This document shows positions 20,553 to 32,559 of a stretch of DNA of 64,000 bases, piece by piece. This DNA comes from Argyresthia goedartella (lineage: Eukaryota > Arthropoda > Insecta > Lepidoptera > Argyresthiidae), in assembly GCA_949825045.1 (NCBI GenBank), contig OX463835.1, positions 20,353,201 through 20,417,200 of the forward strand, read 5' to 3'. Both the position numbers and the translations under genes were made by a program. The notes under the pieces were generated by a model. That model saw only the letters and a program-made list of their open reading frames with translations, was not told the DNA's origin and did not search any database. Each line of letters begins with the position of its first letter. Position 1 is the stretch's first letter.

Positions 20553-21142
20553 TACGTATGTACGTGATCAAAATTATGGAATTCGTTTTCTCAATAACTA
20601 CTGGACCGAATCGCTTTGATGACCATATCAATCGATACGCCACGTCATGACTTAGATCTGAAAGGAGTCTAGAAAAAATCGGTCCAGCGGTTCGTTTTTT
20701 ATTTGTAAAAAACTGACTTTTTTGAACACGCAACGTTAATTTTGTATGTAATTCCAAGTATTGAGGGGTAGATGTGGGTTTTTGAGGGTGCTGGTTTCGA
20801 ATCTTTCATCAGTTTTTTAAAATTCAAAATGGCGGACCCACTATGACGTCATCTTTTTCGTGAAAATTCTTTAAATTCGATAAAATTTATTAATTATTGT
20901 GTAAAGAATTCTTCTCAAGAGAAGTTGCTTGTACGGTACTTGCTGCCGAACCGATTTATTTAATTTTTAAATTTTTGTATAAATTTTTTAATGCGGTTCA
21001 CAGAATACATCTACATACCAAATTTCAATTGTGTAGTGCTAATAGTTTCTGCATAATGTTGCTGTGACATACGGACGGACGGACGGACAGACAGACTTGA
21101 CGAAACTATAAGGGTTCCTTGTTTCTCTACGGAACCCTAAAA
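20500..21142 (+). mobile_element. Helitron-like element, second subfamily
   Basis: A 640-base repeat starts near the (TG)n tract at 20519-20549 and contains ATTCGTTTTCTCAATAACTA, a GGACGGACGGAC microsatellite (21071-21088) and the end AAGGGTTCC-(11)-CGGAACCCTAAAA. This end is a 9-bp-arm hairpin followed by CTAA, again the Helitron-type terminus. The interior differs from the 14272-14684 type. Confidence 0.55.
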
Positions 21143-21174
21143 CGGCTGTTGTTTGTGACGTCGCTGTTCTAAAG

Positions 21175-21470
21175 AAAGAGCTCCGTGGTCTAGTGGTGCA
21201 CCGCCCGCTTCTCACGCAGGAAATGCGGGTCCGTATCCAATGCGGACCATGTACCAATGAGATAAGTAATTCGTCTGAAGTGCATTATAGAGGTTCTAAC
21301 GGGGATGGAAAGCATCGTGAGGAAATCTTCATAGATGTGGCGATGTGCTAGCTCCTTGTCACGCATAATCGTGCCTTGTGTGGGGCAACTGTGCCTGTAC
21401 GAGGTGGCGAACGGGATAAGGAGTGACGCTACGTTTAGAGTTACGCCGCTGTTTCCGGTCATCACGACAC
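21175..21470. mobile_element. tRNA-like SINE head with attached repeat
   Basis: 21178-21250 reads CTCCGTGGTCTAGTGGTGCA at an A-box position and GCGGGTCCGTATCC at a B-box-like position. The following part (GGGGATGGAAAGCATCGTGAGGAAA, GTGCCTTGTGTGGGGCAACT) is of a type repeated in Lepidoptera. No second copy of the whole is present here, so limits are tentative. Confidence 0.35.
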
Positions 21471-21754
21471 AAGTTATCCTACTTATTAAATAAGAAAACA
21501 GTCAAATGCAGCCAATACTTTTCTTACTGTTCTTATAATTAAATTTTTATTCGTAGATATCTCTATTGCAGAAAACCCCCACTTTTGAGGGTAACCTTCA
21601 AAATAATAATACGAAAGCGAACTTGCAGTGAGCAATAAATTTAAGCTCCTGAGTTTAAGTTTAACTTTGGCAGCTTAAAAGCTCGGCGTCGTAGTGAACA
21701 CAGATCACAATGAGCTTGCTTAGCATGGACGGTATTGGAGATAAGCGTTTTGAG

Positions 21755-21900
21755 GTCAAAGTCAAAGTTCTTTATTACTGTAGATATTAATAAATATACT
21801 TATTACACGTAACTTTTTTTGCCTCTTCTCAACGTTGGGCCACTGTGGGAGAAGCAGGACAATGCCATGCTAGTCATCTAGTACCCATAAAGATACATAA
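21755..21900 (-). mobile_element. LINE 3'-end fragment, copy 1
   Basis: The plus strand reads AAAGTCAAAGTTCTTTATTA, CTGTAGATATTAATAAATAT and TTGCCTCTTCTC. The inverse of this order occurs at 39060-39180. The AAAGTC/GACTTT simple tail next to a TTTATTA polyadenylation-like signal fits the 3' end of a non-LTR element. Confidence 0.5.
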
Positions 21901-23870
21901 TGTACTAGATGTAGCGTCGTGGGGCACGAAATACTGTGAAACATTAAACATCAGGGACTTGGGGTGAGGGGTGGGGTGACCATGGCTGAAGTAGTTTGTG
22001 GGACAAACCAAGAATAATGAACCAAATTATTCTACTAACCGTAAAATTATAGACAACAGAGAAACATTAAACTAGAAACCAATCTAAACTGCATATTATT
22101 TGTAAACCCAGCCACTATCGAACGAAATAAGAGGCAAATGTGTCTTAATACCCATAATTCACTGAGTGAGGTACCAATCGTGCAATAATAATGTTTTTAT
22201 TCTGACAAATGTAATTAATTAATTAATGTAATAATTACAAATAATTAATGGATGTAATTATATGTTAAATGTCATTATATCTTAATAAGATATTATTTAA
22301 TTGGCATAACTCTTAAGTGCGTCAATCAATTGACATATAACATTCTGTAATGAATACATGATTATGATTATGAAAAAATCATAAAAAATCAGGTCAATGC
22401 AACGAAAGAAAGATATAATTTTATCGTAAGTCAGATTGATTTGGAAGTTTAATAAGTCCAAAGTTATGGATTAGAATGACATTTGGGGGTGTAACGAGTA
22501 TTATTGAACAAGTCATCCCTCGACCATAAAAGTCCCACACACGCAGTACACTACTGTCACCCGATTCAAGTGTCACAAAGTGCGCTACGGAGCGAATAAT
22601 CCAAATTACACGGAGAGCGTCGTTTCGCTGCGTGCACCCCTCGGCCGCTACCGATGACATGTCCGTATTGTCGTATTTACTGACTAGTTCTAGATTACGA
22701 GGGTGTTGGGTAGGATCCTATTTATAGGAATACCTATAAGGCACAGCCGCGGGTCCGCCACTCCTGCGGCAGCGGATTCTCAGATCGCACGCATTTATAT
22801 CAAAAGTATCCCATTTCTTCAAACGTCATCGGAATGATATTCTGTGTACACGTGTACTATTTAGAATTATTTATTTTAATATCAAGTGCTAGAAATATTG
22901 TATATAATAGGTTTCGTCTTTCATTAATTAAATGATCACCCGGGTTGCATAAAGAATTTCTTACCATTATTGACAAATCGCTTTCCTCCGGGTTTGCCAA
23001 ACCTCATTTCAGAGATAGTGCTGCGTTTCGGGATGGCCCCTTCTGATATCATTTAAGAGGTCGAATGATCGCTAGCCTTTTCTTGACAAGGCACAAACAA
23101 ATTGAAACAAACAGAAGGTCCGCTTCCAAACTACCTACCGTGATCGCAAGTTATTCCTTTAAGAATATCAAATCTGATACGGTCTAAGGAGCACAATCGT
23201 GTAGCTCACGTTGAACAAGACTGTACTCTGCTGCCGACATGTTGACACGGCGTGATAATTGCCGCAGTGTAAATATGGGACAGGGGATGGAAATACATTA
23301 CACAGTATGTATCCAGACTTTGTTCCTTTTTGAGATATCTGTTATTAAAAATGTGTATGAAAGTGACTTCTGTCGATGTAGAATTTCCAAAGATATTCTG
23401 ATTGGATAGTGGCCTTTAAAGTCTTCGAACAAAACAACTTAACATATATATCAGTCGGTGCGCCGAATACTGCTAGTGAGCTGTACTTCACCGATGTAGT
23501 TGGTATACCACCAAAGAAAGGTCGTTAAAAGCAGACAACAACGTGGTTTTAGATCAAAATTATCGAAAAACAATCAAGTACCGCGCGCAAATCTGATTAC
23601 ATTTCAAAAATGTTACCTCCCTAAGCAATCCAGTTTTTCTACCCCTAAATAACTTACTGACAGGACATGATCGTTACTTGATTATATACCTTAACCAGGG
23701 TATAACCCAATTAATCAAATCCCTATAGCTTCTCCCATAAGAAGTATTTCCCTCTGTTTTATGGCAATAGTTATGTAGGTTATAGAGTAGTTTTTATAGC
23801 CGTAGGTCCCCTCGTGTTTGCTATTGTCGCGAATAATCCCAAATTATACACCGACGGAGCGTAGAGTCGT
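21900..23870. other. quiet intron sequence
   Basis: About 2 kb with no shared repeat and no exon I would defend. 22205-22330 is very AT-rich with AATTAATTAATT palindromes. A minus-strand open frame at 22421-22660 has no supporting splice sites. Confidence 0.35.
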
Positions 23871-24174
23871 TTTGTGAGGGTCTTTCCGACAGGAAAATTA
23901 TTATAAAAGCCAATGGTAAAATCGATAGTAGGTTACGTAGAGATATATGGGTACGATCCTTGATTAAATTGAGTATGTTTGACGCATGCGGTTCAGATAA
24001 CTGGACGGCAGATCTTCAAAGAAAGCTGAAAGAGTTCAAGAGCATCCGTATTAGGTCTATGATTGTTTGTGTCTTCTGTAAATCGCATGATACATCCAGT
24101 GTACATTAGTCGTTATACGAGCCCAAATGCAGGATACATCTAGTCGTATTTTGAGAGGCAAGTTTTCTTTAAAT

Positions 24175-24860
24175 AATATGGAGCGATGTGTCGAAATTTC
24201 AGGTGTTTGTCGGCGATGAACGAAAAAAGATCATGAGATATAAAAGTGAGGCCTATCATAAGGACTGCATCAAGCGAAAAGTGAAGTTTCCAGCATCAGT
24301 GATGATATGGGGTAGCACGTCAACATAGGGTTTGGGTCGGCTGCAATTTGTCCAGGGAAATGTGAATGCTACAAAGTACCAGGAAATTTTAGAAACGAGT
24401 CTATAAACGGCCATCCAGAGTTTGCAACATCAAGATACCTTAATTTTTCAACAAGATGGGGCTTCATTAAATTTCAGTTTCAATTTCTATTGGTTTATTT
24501 GCAATTGTTACATGCAGTAAACAATGCTTCCATTTCGATATTTCATTATGTTCATGTCACACAGCAAGGACAACGGAGGCATGGCTTAATTCTAAGCAAG
24601 TTCCTACGATGATTTGGCTGACAAGCAGCCCAGACTTGTCCCCGGTCGAATCTTTATGGTGGGAAATGAAGAAAAGATTGAGAAAATATCCTTCAAGATC
24701 AGAAAATTATTTGAAACAGGAGCTTCAGGCCGATTGGGATTCCATCACCCCTGAAAAGGTAGCAGATAAAAGCAGTTATTGCGAGCAGAGGAAACACTAC
24801 TAAGTGGAAGACGAACTGTTTCGCGTGGTTAGGAAATGATTGTTTTTGGGTTTAATGAAT
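24175..24860 (+). pseudogene. Tc1-type transposase, dead copy
   Basis: Reading on the plus strand: a WSDVSKFQVFVG-like first catalytic block near 24180, then KFPASVMIWGSTST followed by a stop, then LGRLQFVQGNVNATKYQEIL, a second stop, then FQQDGA (second catalytic aspartate). About 90 foreign AT-rich bases follow (24470-24560), after which the frame resumes with HTARTTEAWLN, TSSPDLSPVESLWWEMKKRL (third catalytic residue E) and a C-terminal IT-PEK region. The SPDLSPxE signature places it among Tc1-like rather than classical mariner enzymes. Two stops plus an insertion between the second and third catalytic residues make it inactive. Confidence 0.85.
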
Positions 24861-24899
24861 TCAGAAGTAATATGCAAGAATAAAGAATATATTTCAAAC

Positions 24900-26670
24900 C
24901 GGAACATAAGTATTATTCAGATTTTTGTTATTTAAATAGGTTATCTTAATTTCAGGCTCCGTAAAAAATTATAACACATTTAGAAAAATGATAACCCCTA
25001 AGACGAAGCTCGTATATTTTTACAAATGTTTGCACCTATACATTAGATAAATCAAATGTCGGGATTTCCCAAGAGCAATAATTTATCGTAACCTCGATTT
25101 ACAAGCTTTGATTTCCGTCTGAATGAGATAAAAAGCGAAAATATTAAATACCACGTGGAAAGGACTTAAGGCGATGATGGAATAAAAATGCGCTGTCGAG
25201 TGGAAGTGAGATGCAATAATTACTCGCGAATAAGAAAAAGCGGGATGCCAATAATGCACTCGCGACTAATCTGAAACAACGTAAAAAAAAATCATAAAAA
25301 ATAAACTATTTCAGGGAATTAACTTTCAAATTGAAAATCGTTAGAAATAACAATTGTTCATACATTGCAATTATCACACAGTCATATTCACTTACTACTG
25401 CGGTGTAATAGGATAAAACCATAAAAAAAGGGTTGACTTTGTATTTATTTTCTATCGAGAAAATTTTATCCAAACATGTTTTCCAATTAAGAATCTCTAG
25501 ATTATATAGTCAGATTACATATACCAGAAATTAATTACGATTTGCCCAGTATTTCCTGAAAAACACATGAAAACAGCACCCCATATTTATTTAATCAGCG
25601 TCTTAATGTTAGGTCAAAAGCCGCTTTTAATTATACAAAAAATTGATTGAAATTGGGTGTGATCACCCCTTAACACCGTAACCATAACACCAAATTGAAT
25701 TCTAACGTATTCAATTCAACAAAGGAATATAAAGTTAAACGACATACTTGAATACTAGACCGTAAAATCAGGTCTTCACTGATTGTCCCGTCCTCGCCTT
25801 AGGATTGGTTAATCCTAAGGCGAGGACGGGAAAATTACTAGGCATTAACAACTTGGAGACATGAAAGACAATCGATGCACCGACAGCATTATTATCACTG
25901 ACATCGAAATTACCGACTTGATTATTCACAGTTGTCAAAAGCACAATATGTCTAGGGTATGACACAGTTTTTACATCGATTTTCGTATCTATCTTTTCTC
26001 TTATGTTAGGTAAGACGGCCTGTAACTGTAAATTATTATTTTTAAATAAATGAGAATGACCATAAAATGGCGGATCTACTAATAGTCCTAAATTATTGTA
26101 AGAATTAAATATTAATAACTAAATTATTCTTAAGTTTGTAGAACTAGGGATATTTTTTTTATCTGATAATTAGTATTTAATTCGCTTGTCGTTTAGGGAT
26201 GCGATTCGGAACAAAATCACTTTTGCAATTCGAAAACAATCTGAAGTTGGCAGCAAGTGCCATCGACCTGTAACCTGTCGCCCGTAGTAGCTCAAACGAG
26301 CTTCACTATTGAGATTTGAGAGAATATTTCCTAACCTTGCTATAACTGCGTATATTTTATCAACAATGTTTAAAACTGGCTTCTCCCTAGTTTTGGAACA
26401 TTTACTGAAATTGCAATGTTTGTTTTTCGATATCAAGTGCAATTTAGCGAATAATTAGATTTTGTCCATATCATGCATTTTTGTATGGCCGATGGGCATT
26501 CCCCTTTTAACAAACCCTTGAGGAAACACTACATTGCATGTCACTTCCAAACATAGAACCGCGATCTAACGAGCTATCTGCAAGTAGAATTTACATTACA
26601 AAATAACAAAATTTTAATATCAGTAATGAGTAATAGAGGGCGGAGTTCATAACAAAATTAAAAAAAACAC
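24900..26670. other. AT-rich intron sequence with one perfect palindrome
   Basis: No gene or shared repeat was recognised. 24985-25005 (TTAGAAAAATGATAACCCC) may be the right end of the Tc1 element. The palindrome at 25787-25830 is listed separately. Confidence 0.35.
25787..25830. repeat. perfect 20-bp-arm palindrome
   Basis: Arm CCCGTCCTCGCCTTAGGATT (25787-25806) and its exact complement (25811-25830) flank a 4-base loop GGTT. It is GC-rich in an AT-rich setting, and no other copy occurs in the window. Confidence 0.9.
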
Positions 26671-26675
26671 AAAAA

Positions 26676-26977
26676 AAACGGCCAAGTGCGAGTCGGACTC
26701 GCGCACGAAGGGTTCCGTACCATTATCTATAAAAACGGCAAAAAAATATTGTCTGTTGTATGGGAAATCCCCTAAATATTTATTTCATTCTGTTTTTTAG
26801 TATTTCTTGTTATAGTGGCAACAGAAATACATCATCTGTGAAAATTTCAACTGTCTAACTATCACGGTTCATGAGATACAGCCTGGTGATAGACGGACAG
26901 ACAGACAGACAGACAGACAGTCAGTGGAGTCTTATTACTAAGGGTCCCGTGTTTACCCTTTGGGTACGGAACCCTGA
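26676..26977 (+). mobile_element. Helitron-like non-autonomous element, well preserved
   Basis: It begins CGGCCAAGTGCGAGTCGGAC and TCGCGCACGAAGGGTTCCGT. It contains TGGCAACAGAAATACATCAT, CATGAGATACAGCCTGGTGA and a GACA microsatellite (26893-26920). It ends with AGGGTCCCGTGTTTACCC, TTT, then GGGTACGGAACCCTGA, a clear hairpin followed by CTGA. The orientation (start to CTRR end) is plus. Confidence 0.7.
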
Positions 26978-27070
26978 AAATCAAATATCACTAGAGAAAT
27001 ATCTATATAAATCGATAAAGTGGAATGTTAATTGTCTTCCATGGAATATTTTAATGCAAAGAACTATAAA

Positions 27071-27109
27071 AAATATAAGGTCCAAATATAAGGTCCAAAT
27101 ATAAGGTCC
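27071..27109 (+). repeat. 13-bp x3 tandem repeat
   Basis: Three perfect units of AAATATAAGGTCC. Confidence 0.9.
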
Positions 27110-27119
27110 AAATAGAAAG

Positions 27120-29190
27120 TATCGTGACTTTTCAGTCCCTTAAGCAATTTCGAGTCGTTTTTTACTTGTTAGGAGGTTTTCAATGGTTCAACGCAATGCT
27201 TTTTAAGATAATGCACTTCACAATAAGAACAGTGAATTGTTGAAATATATTTATTGTATGTTAGAAAATTATATTGTTTATCCATTTTCAATGCAACATT
27301 TCAGCATATCCTAATAATATATTACGTTTATACTATTCTTAATAAAAATCTAAATAAATATAAATAAATTTTAAAAAATACAATAATTTTAGATATCTAA
27401 GACAAATAGGTATTAACTAGTTGTGTAAATATGTTAATAAATAGCTAGTAATTAAGTTTAAATATCACGTGAAACTGAAATTACATATGTAAGGCCTAAT
27501 GAAAACCATGACACGCATTTAAAGTTTTTATTTCCAACATTTTTGCTATGTAAATGAATAAGAAATTAGAAAGGGATTTCGTATCGGATCATGTTGTTGC
27601 AATACAAGTGACAGATTTGACACGACGTAACAGTACCAATAAATAATAATACATGTCGCTAATCATAGGTCAAAATTGCCGTAGTTCTTAAACTTACCAT
27701 TATGATTAAATATATTTTAGTATCGATATAATCCATAGAATGTCTATAATCATTCAATCTCTAGTGTAATTTTTTTAAGCCATGAAAATTCCGCCCTCTG
27801 GTAATTATTAACTAAGCTTTAACAGAATATGATTATTCAATATATCTCAATTAGGCAATAAAATAGCGTATTAAAATAACGCACATAAACCAGTACACAC
27901 ACAACCCTCTCTTCACATATCTTAAATAAAAAGTATACTACAAATCATCGCCCCACTTTAACGGTGAATTAGCAAGAAGAAAAACATAGGTACTGCACAA
28001 GCTGGCATACTGGCTAGCATCGTGACCACAAGCGGAATTAAAAAGAAAAGTAAATTTGGCGCGAAAACACGTGGCCGCCGCGTGCCATTTCGAGTGTATC
28101 AACCACTAAACCGGTCGCTTTTATGGTACGCCATGAAAATTTGTAGTGTTGATTTAAATAAACAAAATTAACAGTAATAAAACTTAATTTATAAACTGTG
28201 ACATCAAAGCTTATATTTTATTATGTCGCTGCCATTTCACTAACTTAGATACTGAGCCAAAAATCCGGGCTGGTCCGGTAAAAGAGTTGCTTAAGCGTGC
28301 CCAGGCAAATGATTAACACAACACACATTGGCATTGCACCATGGGATCGCCTCGCTCGGCTCCAGGTTGTGCATACATTTGTAACCTAACCCAACCTCAC
28401 AGAAAATGAAATAAAGCAACCCATTCGTATTTCGGGTAAGTTGACTCTGAAAGAATTCAGCTGTTGTGTTGGCACTATCTTGCAAAAGCGGATTAGGCCG
28501 GTTCTCGTTTCTCTAAATCAAAAGGCTGACTTTCAGTAATGCTGGTTGTTGAAAATTTCCGACAATGCTTTATATCAATCAAAAGGCTAGACATTTGCTT
28601 AACTGCGGTCCTTAATTAAAAGCCCGAGCTATTAATGAAGTGCCTCGTTTAACCAATTGGCAACAACAGAGATATAAAAATATACTCCATGTACCCACAA
28701 TTTACAAAAAAAAAACTATTTGCATATGCTGACATTTGTGAATCTGGAAACGAGTTATGCTTTGACAAGGAAGAGTTACAAATGGTTTATATTAATAAAG
28801 TTATAAAATGTAAATAGCACACAAATATACTACAATATTTAGTATTTCAAATAAACTCAATATACCCCAAACCCATGGTCGCCCCACACGAAAAGGCTTT
28901 AGATAATCAAGGGCACTCGACAATACGCCGGCAAATTTGTATCTATCGAAGAATTCACACAATAAAATCATTTGTGAGGTCTCGGTACCCTTGCAAAAGG
29001 CACGTGACCATTTAGGGGGTTAGACAAAAGGCAAATATTTGGTCCTTCTGACACGGACTTTAGAGAGCATGGGTTATAATGTAGAGTATATTACCAAAAA
29101 CGCACCTATTTTTCTACCAATAAATACGAAATGACTGCCAGAATGGATACATGTCCACCAAATTGTGTTTGGATAAATGATCACCAAACT
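27120..29190. other. quiet AT-rich intron sequence
   Basis: About 2 kb of sequence not shared with the rest of the window. A donor-like ACTTACCATTATG near 27693 (minus strand) has no credible acceptor to its right. 28050-28130 is locally CpG-rich (GGCGCGAAAACACGTGGCCG, including a CACGTG E-box). No exon was recognised. Confidence 0.35.
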
Positions 29191-29208
29191 TCTTTTATGT
29201 TTTGTGTA

Positions 29209-29335
29209 CTTAAGTTTATGTTTTAAGTATTTTTGTTCAACCTGCCTGTTTTAAGTTAAACCTAACACGAAGGATAAAGGGGGCTTCGCTTCGCTCACCC
29301 CCTTTACCCTTCACCTAAGCTACCGCAGTATTTTG
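29209..29335 (+). mobile_element. foldback MITE of the 38745-38992 family, partial
   Basis: It contains the central part TAACACGAAGGATAAAGGGG, CGCTTCGCTCACCCCCTTTA and CTAAGCTACCGCAG. The terminal inverted repeats are missing. Confidence 0.6.
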
Positions 29336-29419
29336 CCCTGATTTTTTTTGCAACTTTTGGTGTTCATTTATCCATTTTGTGTAGGAAAAAAATATTTTGG
29401 TGATCATTATATTTGTTGC

Positions 29420-29700
29420 CTATAAATACGACGACCACTGTGGCTGTCCTGTCCCGGGTTCGAGTCCCGGTTGGGAGGAAGAAATAACCCCAGGTCTTGG
29501 AAGTTATGTGTGTGACGTCGCTGAGTCTGGTTCTCACACGGGGTATCCTAGTGTGGGGCCAGAAGCAATGTATGAGCCTGTGTATAAATGTGTATTTTAT
29601 GTTTCAATATTGAAACGAGGTCATATGTAGCGGCAAAAGCACACATGCGCCCATGTTTAAGGGACTAGTCCATCGCAGCGAACTACGTGAGATCAGAAGC
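29420..29700 (+). mobile_element. SINE family A followed by a family G fragment
   Basis: The SINE head has CACTGTGGCTGTCCTGTCCC and a consensus B box GGTTCGAGTCCC. The body and tail (GTGTGACGTCGCTG, GGGGTATCCTAGTGTGGGGC, AGCAATGTATGAGCC) follow to about 29610. From 29630 a decayed fragment of repeat family G (TGCGCCCATGTTTAAGGG, GTCCATCGC) continues. Confidence 0.7.
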
Positions 29701-29812
29701 TATTGTTAGTTAGGAGACTTTGGACGTCGAACGGGTAAATCCACTATAGGTGCAAGTCAGTGGCCGGGCCATCTAAACTATTAAACGAGGAATATTTGTT
29801 ACTACATATATT

Positions 29813-30171
29813 TATCTACACACGTATCATAAACCCTCTTTACTGCGTCCAAAAACCGCACGGTACAACCAGCATATACTACTTGGTAAAAACTCATTTC
29901 TTATCTGAATATTGATACATTATGACCATAATGTAAAAAAAATCGACTCATTATGACATTCATATTTAGAACGCCGACGCCCGCCTGCGTGCCGCCCGTT
30001 TGTCTGTGAAGTTGGTACTACAGAACAAGCTAAACAGCTGCAGAATCGTCGCAACCGGTCGAACATGCGGTTCCTGAACACATCAAAAAAATCTTATGAT
30101 ATATGTATAGATAAACTAGTGTATGTAACTGTACATAAAGAGGCATTATGTATCAGTCACATAAACTACTA
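29813..30171 (+). mobile_element. double-hairpin MITE, copy 4
   Basis: The core has both inverted ends (TTTATCTACACACGTATCAT ... TATGTATAGATAAA), then a shortened second hairpin (GTGTATGTAACTGTACATAA ... ATCAGTCACATAAACTACT). The coding-like frame seen in copies 1, 2 and 5 is disrupted here. Confidence 0.7.
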
Positions 30172-30464
30172 TATTTGAGTTCTCGAAAACGGGTTTTGGG
30201 GGCTAAAAACCTATCTAACTAGGTCTCAGGAAAACGAGAAAAGAAGAAAAGAAAAAGTTTTCATGCTTCTATGTTTTCTACGCCATGTGATCAGTCAGTA
30301 TTTTCACTTAAATGCACAGACTTGAATTGAATAGTAGGGACAGGGCACGGAGCGCTTGAAAGTGTCGCTACAAAAACAGTACAAAATCGGGAAAATTGGA
30401 CTGTTTGCAATCAGTCGCGCTTGGACGGTGACAGCAGATTGACATATCGGCAGCAAAAACAAAA

Positions 30465-30541
30465 ATGGTGACCTGCGACGTAAAAAGGTGTAAATCATAC
30501 CCAAATCGCAAAACACAAAAACAGGGAGTGTCGTATCACAA
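30465..30541 (+). CDS. candidate first exon of a THAP-domain protein
   Basis: An ATG in good context (CAAAAATGG) opens 25 codons beginning MVTCDVKRCKSYPN and ending KQGVSYH, then two bases and a GTAAAT donor at 30542. THAP zinc fingers typically start at the protein N-terminus with C-x(2-4)-C, here C4 and C9, then a G-[IV]-[SF]-[FY]-H-[KRN] segment; the next codon, completed from the following exon, could be K. The remaining zinc ligands and the P-x-D region would be in the next exon, which I could not find in the following 2 kb. It lies inside da intron 1 on the opposite strand. It may be the start of a real nested gene, a domesticated or P-element-related transposase, or an orphan relic. 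Confidence 0.6.
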
Positions 30542-30559
30542 GTAAATATTATATTTTCA

Positions 30560-31850
30560 ATTACTATTGGCTTTAATTTGATTATCTATAAAATATTGTT
30601 CTCGAAAAAATCCTCAAACGAAAATCAACCATTCGACTGACGTAACTTTGTAGCGACGCGCGACGCACAGTGAAACTGCCCGCTTCCTATATTTGAAAAA
30701 CGATCCGATTTGGTTATTTTTCTATTCGTAATGTCAAGATTACTATTCGTAATGACATTAGATTACTATTCGTAATGTCATTTGGTTACCCCCCACCCCC
30801 CCCCCTAACTAATTCATAACTTTTTCTATGATTAGTTAGTTTATTACTTATAAATTAAAATCAAGATCTTAAATTCTACTAATGTGTATCTGTGAGCTTA
30901 CATCCTCTTTCATAATTTAACGGCAAAGACAAAAATTAATATGCCTATTTAATTATGTTTCAACTTTTTATTAATTAAACATGAGCTAATTGCGTGAGAC
31001 CTCGCCCCTTAAGTAAAATTTTAGCTAGATATATTTTATTTCTACTCCTAATCACCGATTAAAAGTCACCGGGTATTTGAGAGTTATCCGTAGATCAACT
31101 TTCCTAATATTGTGTCTATACACCACAAATCGGAACGTGACCGACCGTGACGCCGTTACAATTTTTCGTACTGTCTTGGTTCCGACGAATTCCGACAGGG
31201 GCGCTATTTTTCTTAGCCTCAAAATGGTAAGAAATTTAGTACGGGAAGGCCTATCCTTAGTATTTATATCGATGCTTAAATGACAGTAAAAATAGGGCAG
31301 CAATTCCAATGACAAAAAAACGTCATTCCTGCCAGAGTCCCGGCCTAACATCACATGTCAGTATTTAGTACGTCGCAGTCGTCGGAGGGTGAAGCCTAAC
31401 CAAAAAGTTTCGTTCAAATTAGGTCGAATTCAAAAACATTCCACCGCCAACCTCCTTGCTTGAACTATCAAGCAAGCAATTTTTTGGTCACATGGCACAG
31501 GTATTCCATCATTCAGCCTACTCACAGGTATAACGGTCAGCCTATGATGAGTGATGCTCATTCTGATGATTTGTTATCGGCGCAACCAACTGCACCACCC
31601 ACCTCCGAGCATGTCCCGAGATATTCGATACTTTAAACGTCACAATTATCGAGTTATCTCATCAGCCCCGAATGGACTGTTTGGTGCAAGCAGGACTTAA
31701 TATCACTAAGCCAGAGTGCAACCAGTCCGGGAGAATTTCGCTAGGGCTGCCCCTCGTTGCAGCGGGGCGTGTGATTTGCTGCGATTAATCAAACATAAGC
31801 GACAACCCTGACCGTCACTAGAATAGTGACTTATTCATAGTTGAGTATTT
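30560..31850. other. quiet intron sequence with a short tandem repeat
   Basis: 30722-30782 repeats the word TTACTATTCGTAATG three times, and a C run follows at 30789-30805. I see no second THAP exon. Open frames at 31052-31354 (minus) and 31077-31283 (plus) lie back to back over the same bases and look random. Confidence 0.35.
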
Positions 31851-31856
31851 TTTTAT

Positions 31857-31990
31857 TGTTGTAGAATAGAATAGAATAGAATTGTTTATTTCATGAACAT
31901 AGGTTACATTAATACATAGGTCTTAAAGAAATTAGATTACCGCTATGTCCTACCAGTAAAATGGTGTATGAATATTATTGTCTAAAGTAC
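31857..31990 (-). mobile_element. probable LINE 3'-end fragment
   Basis: GAATAGAATAGAATAGAATTG followed by TTTATTTCATGAACATAGG resembles a microsatellite tail joined to a LINE 3' UTR in reverse. No coding part remains. Confidence 0.35.
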
Positions 31991-32559
31991 CTACATTAAC
32001 ATTTACACATATTATTATATTGTTGTGGGCAACAGAAGTAAATAAGTTAAATATGAAAAAATAATATGTTATATATTACAAAGTACAATTCATTCTACAT
32101 ACAAAAGGATGTTTGTATGTTCATTTGTGTCATCTAAACTACTTATCAGAATTTGATAAATGAGGTATCTGTTGTATCGGTTTGATCGTCTACGACTTAT
32201 AGGCTTGGTGACGTCAGATTAAAATCAATATAAAGCCTTAAGAGGGCAAAAAATCATGGATAAAAAAACACGGCCTTACGTGATGGTAATCAAATTAAAG
32301 GGCTTAATTAGCATATTCCAAATTATTATATATTACTTGCTCTTACTCGCTGCTTTGCTTGCATTTCATCGGTTCCTTACACTATAGAGTGCGGTGTTTC
32401 AGTAGTCGAATATTAGTTTTTGAACTGACTGTCTTGTGAGCTCCTGGCGAATTGGCTTACATAAGATACGATCTGTTTTATACAGGTTTCTTCAGACCTA
32501 GATCCAGGCCAGTGGCGTCTAACGCGGCTCCAGCTTATAGGAGCTTAAGCGCGATTACA

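Noticed and set aside
27690..27760. Minus-strand exon ending at a GTAAGT donor
   Set aside because: There is no pyrimidine-rich acceptor within a plausible distance and no sensible reading frame.
28370..28410. Telomere-like CCTAACC words
   Set aside because: Only one or two copies of the word occur; there is no (TTAGG)n array.
31052..31354. Overlapping frames on both strands as the second THAP exon
   Set aside because: Neither strand encodes the C-x2-H and P-x-D pattern needed to complete a THAP finger.
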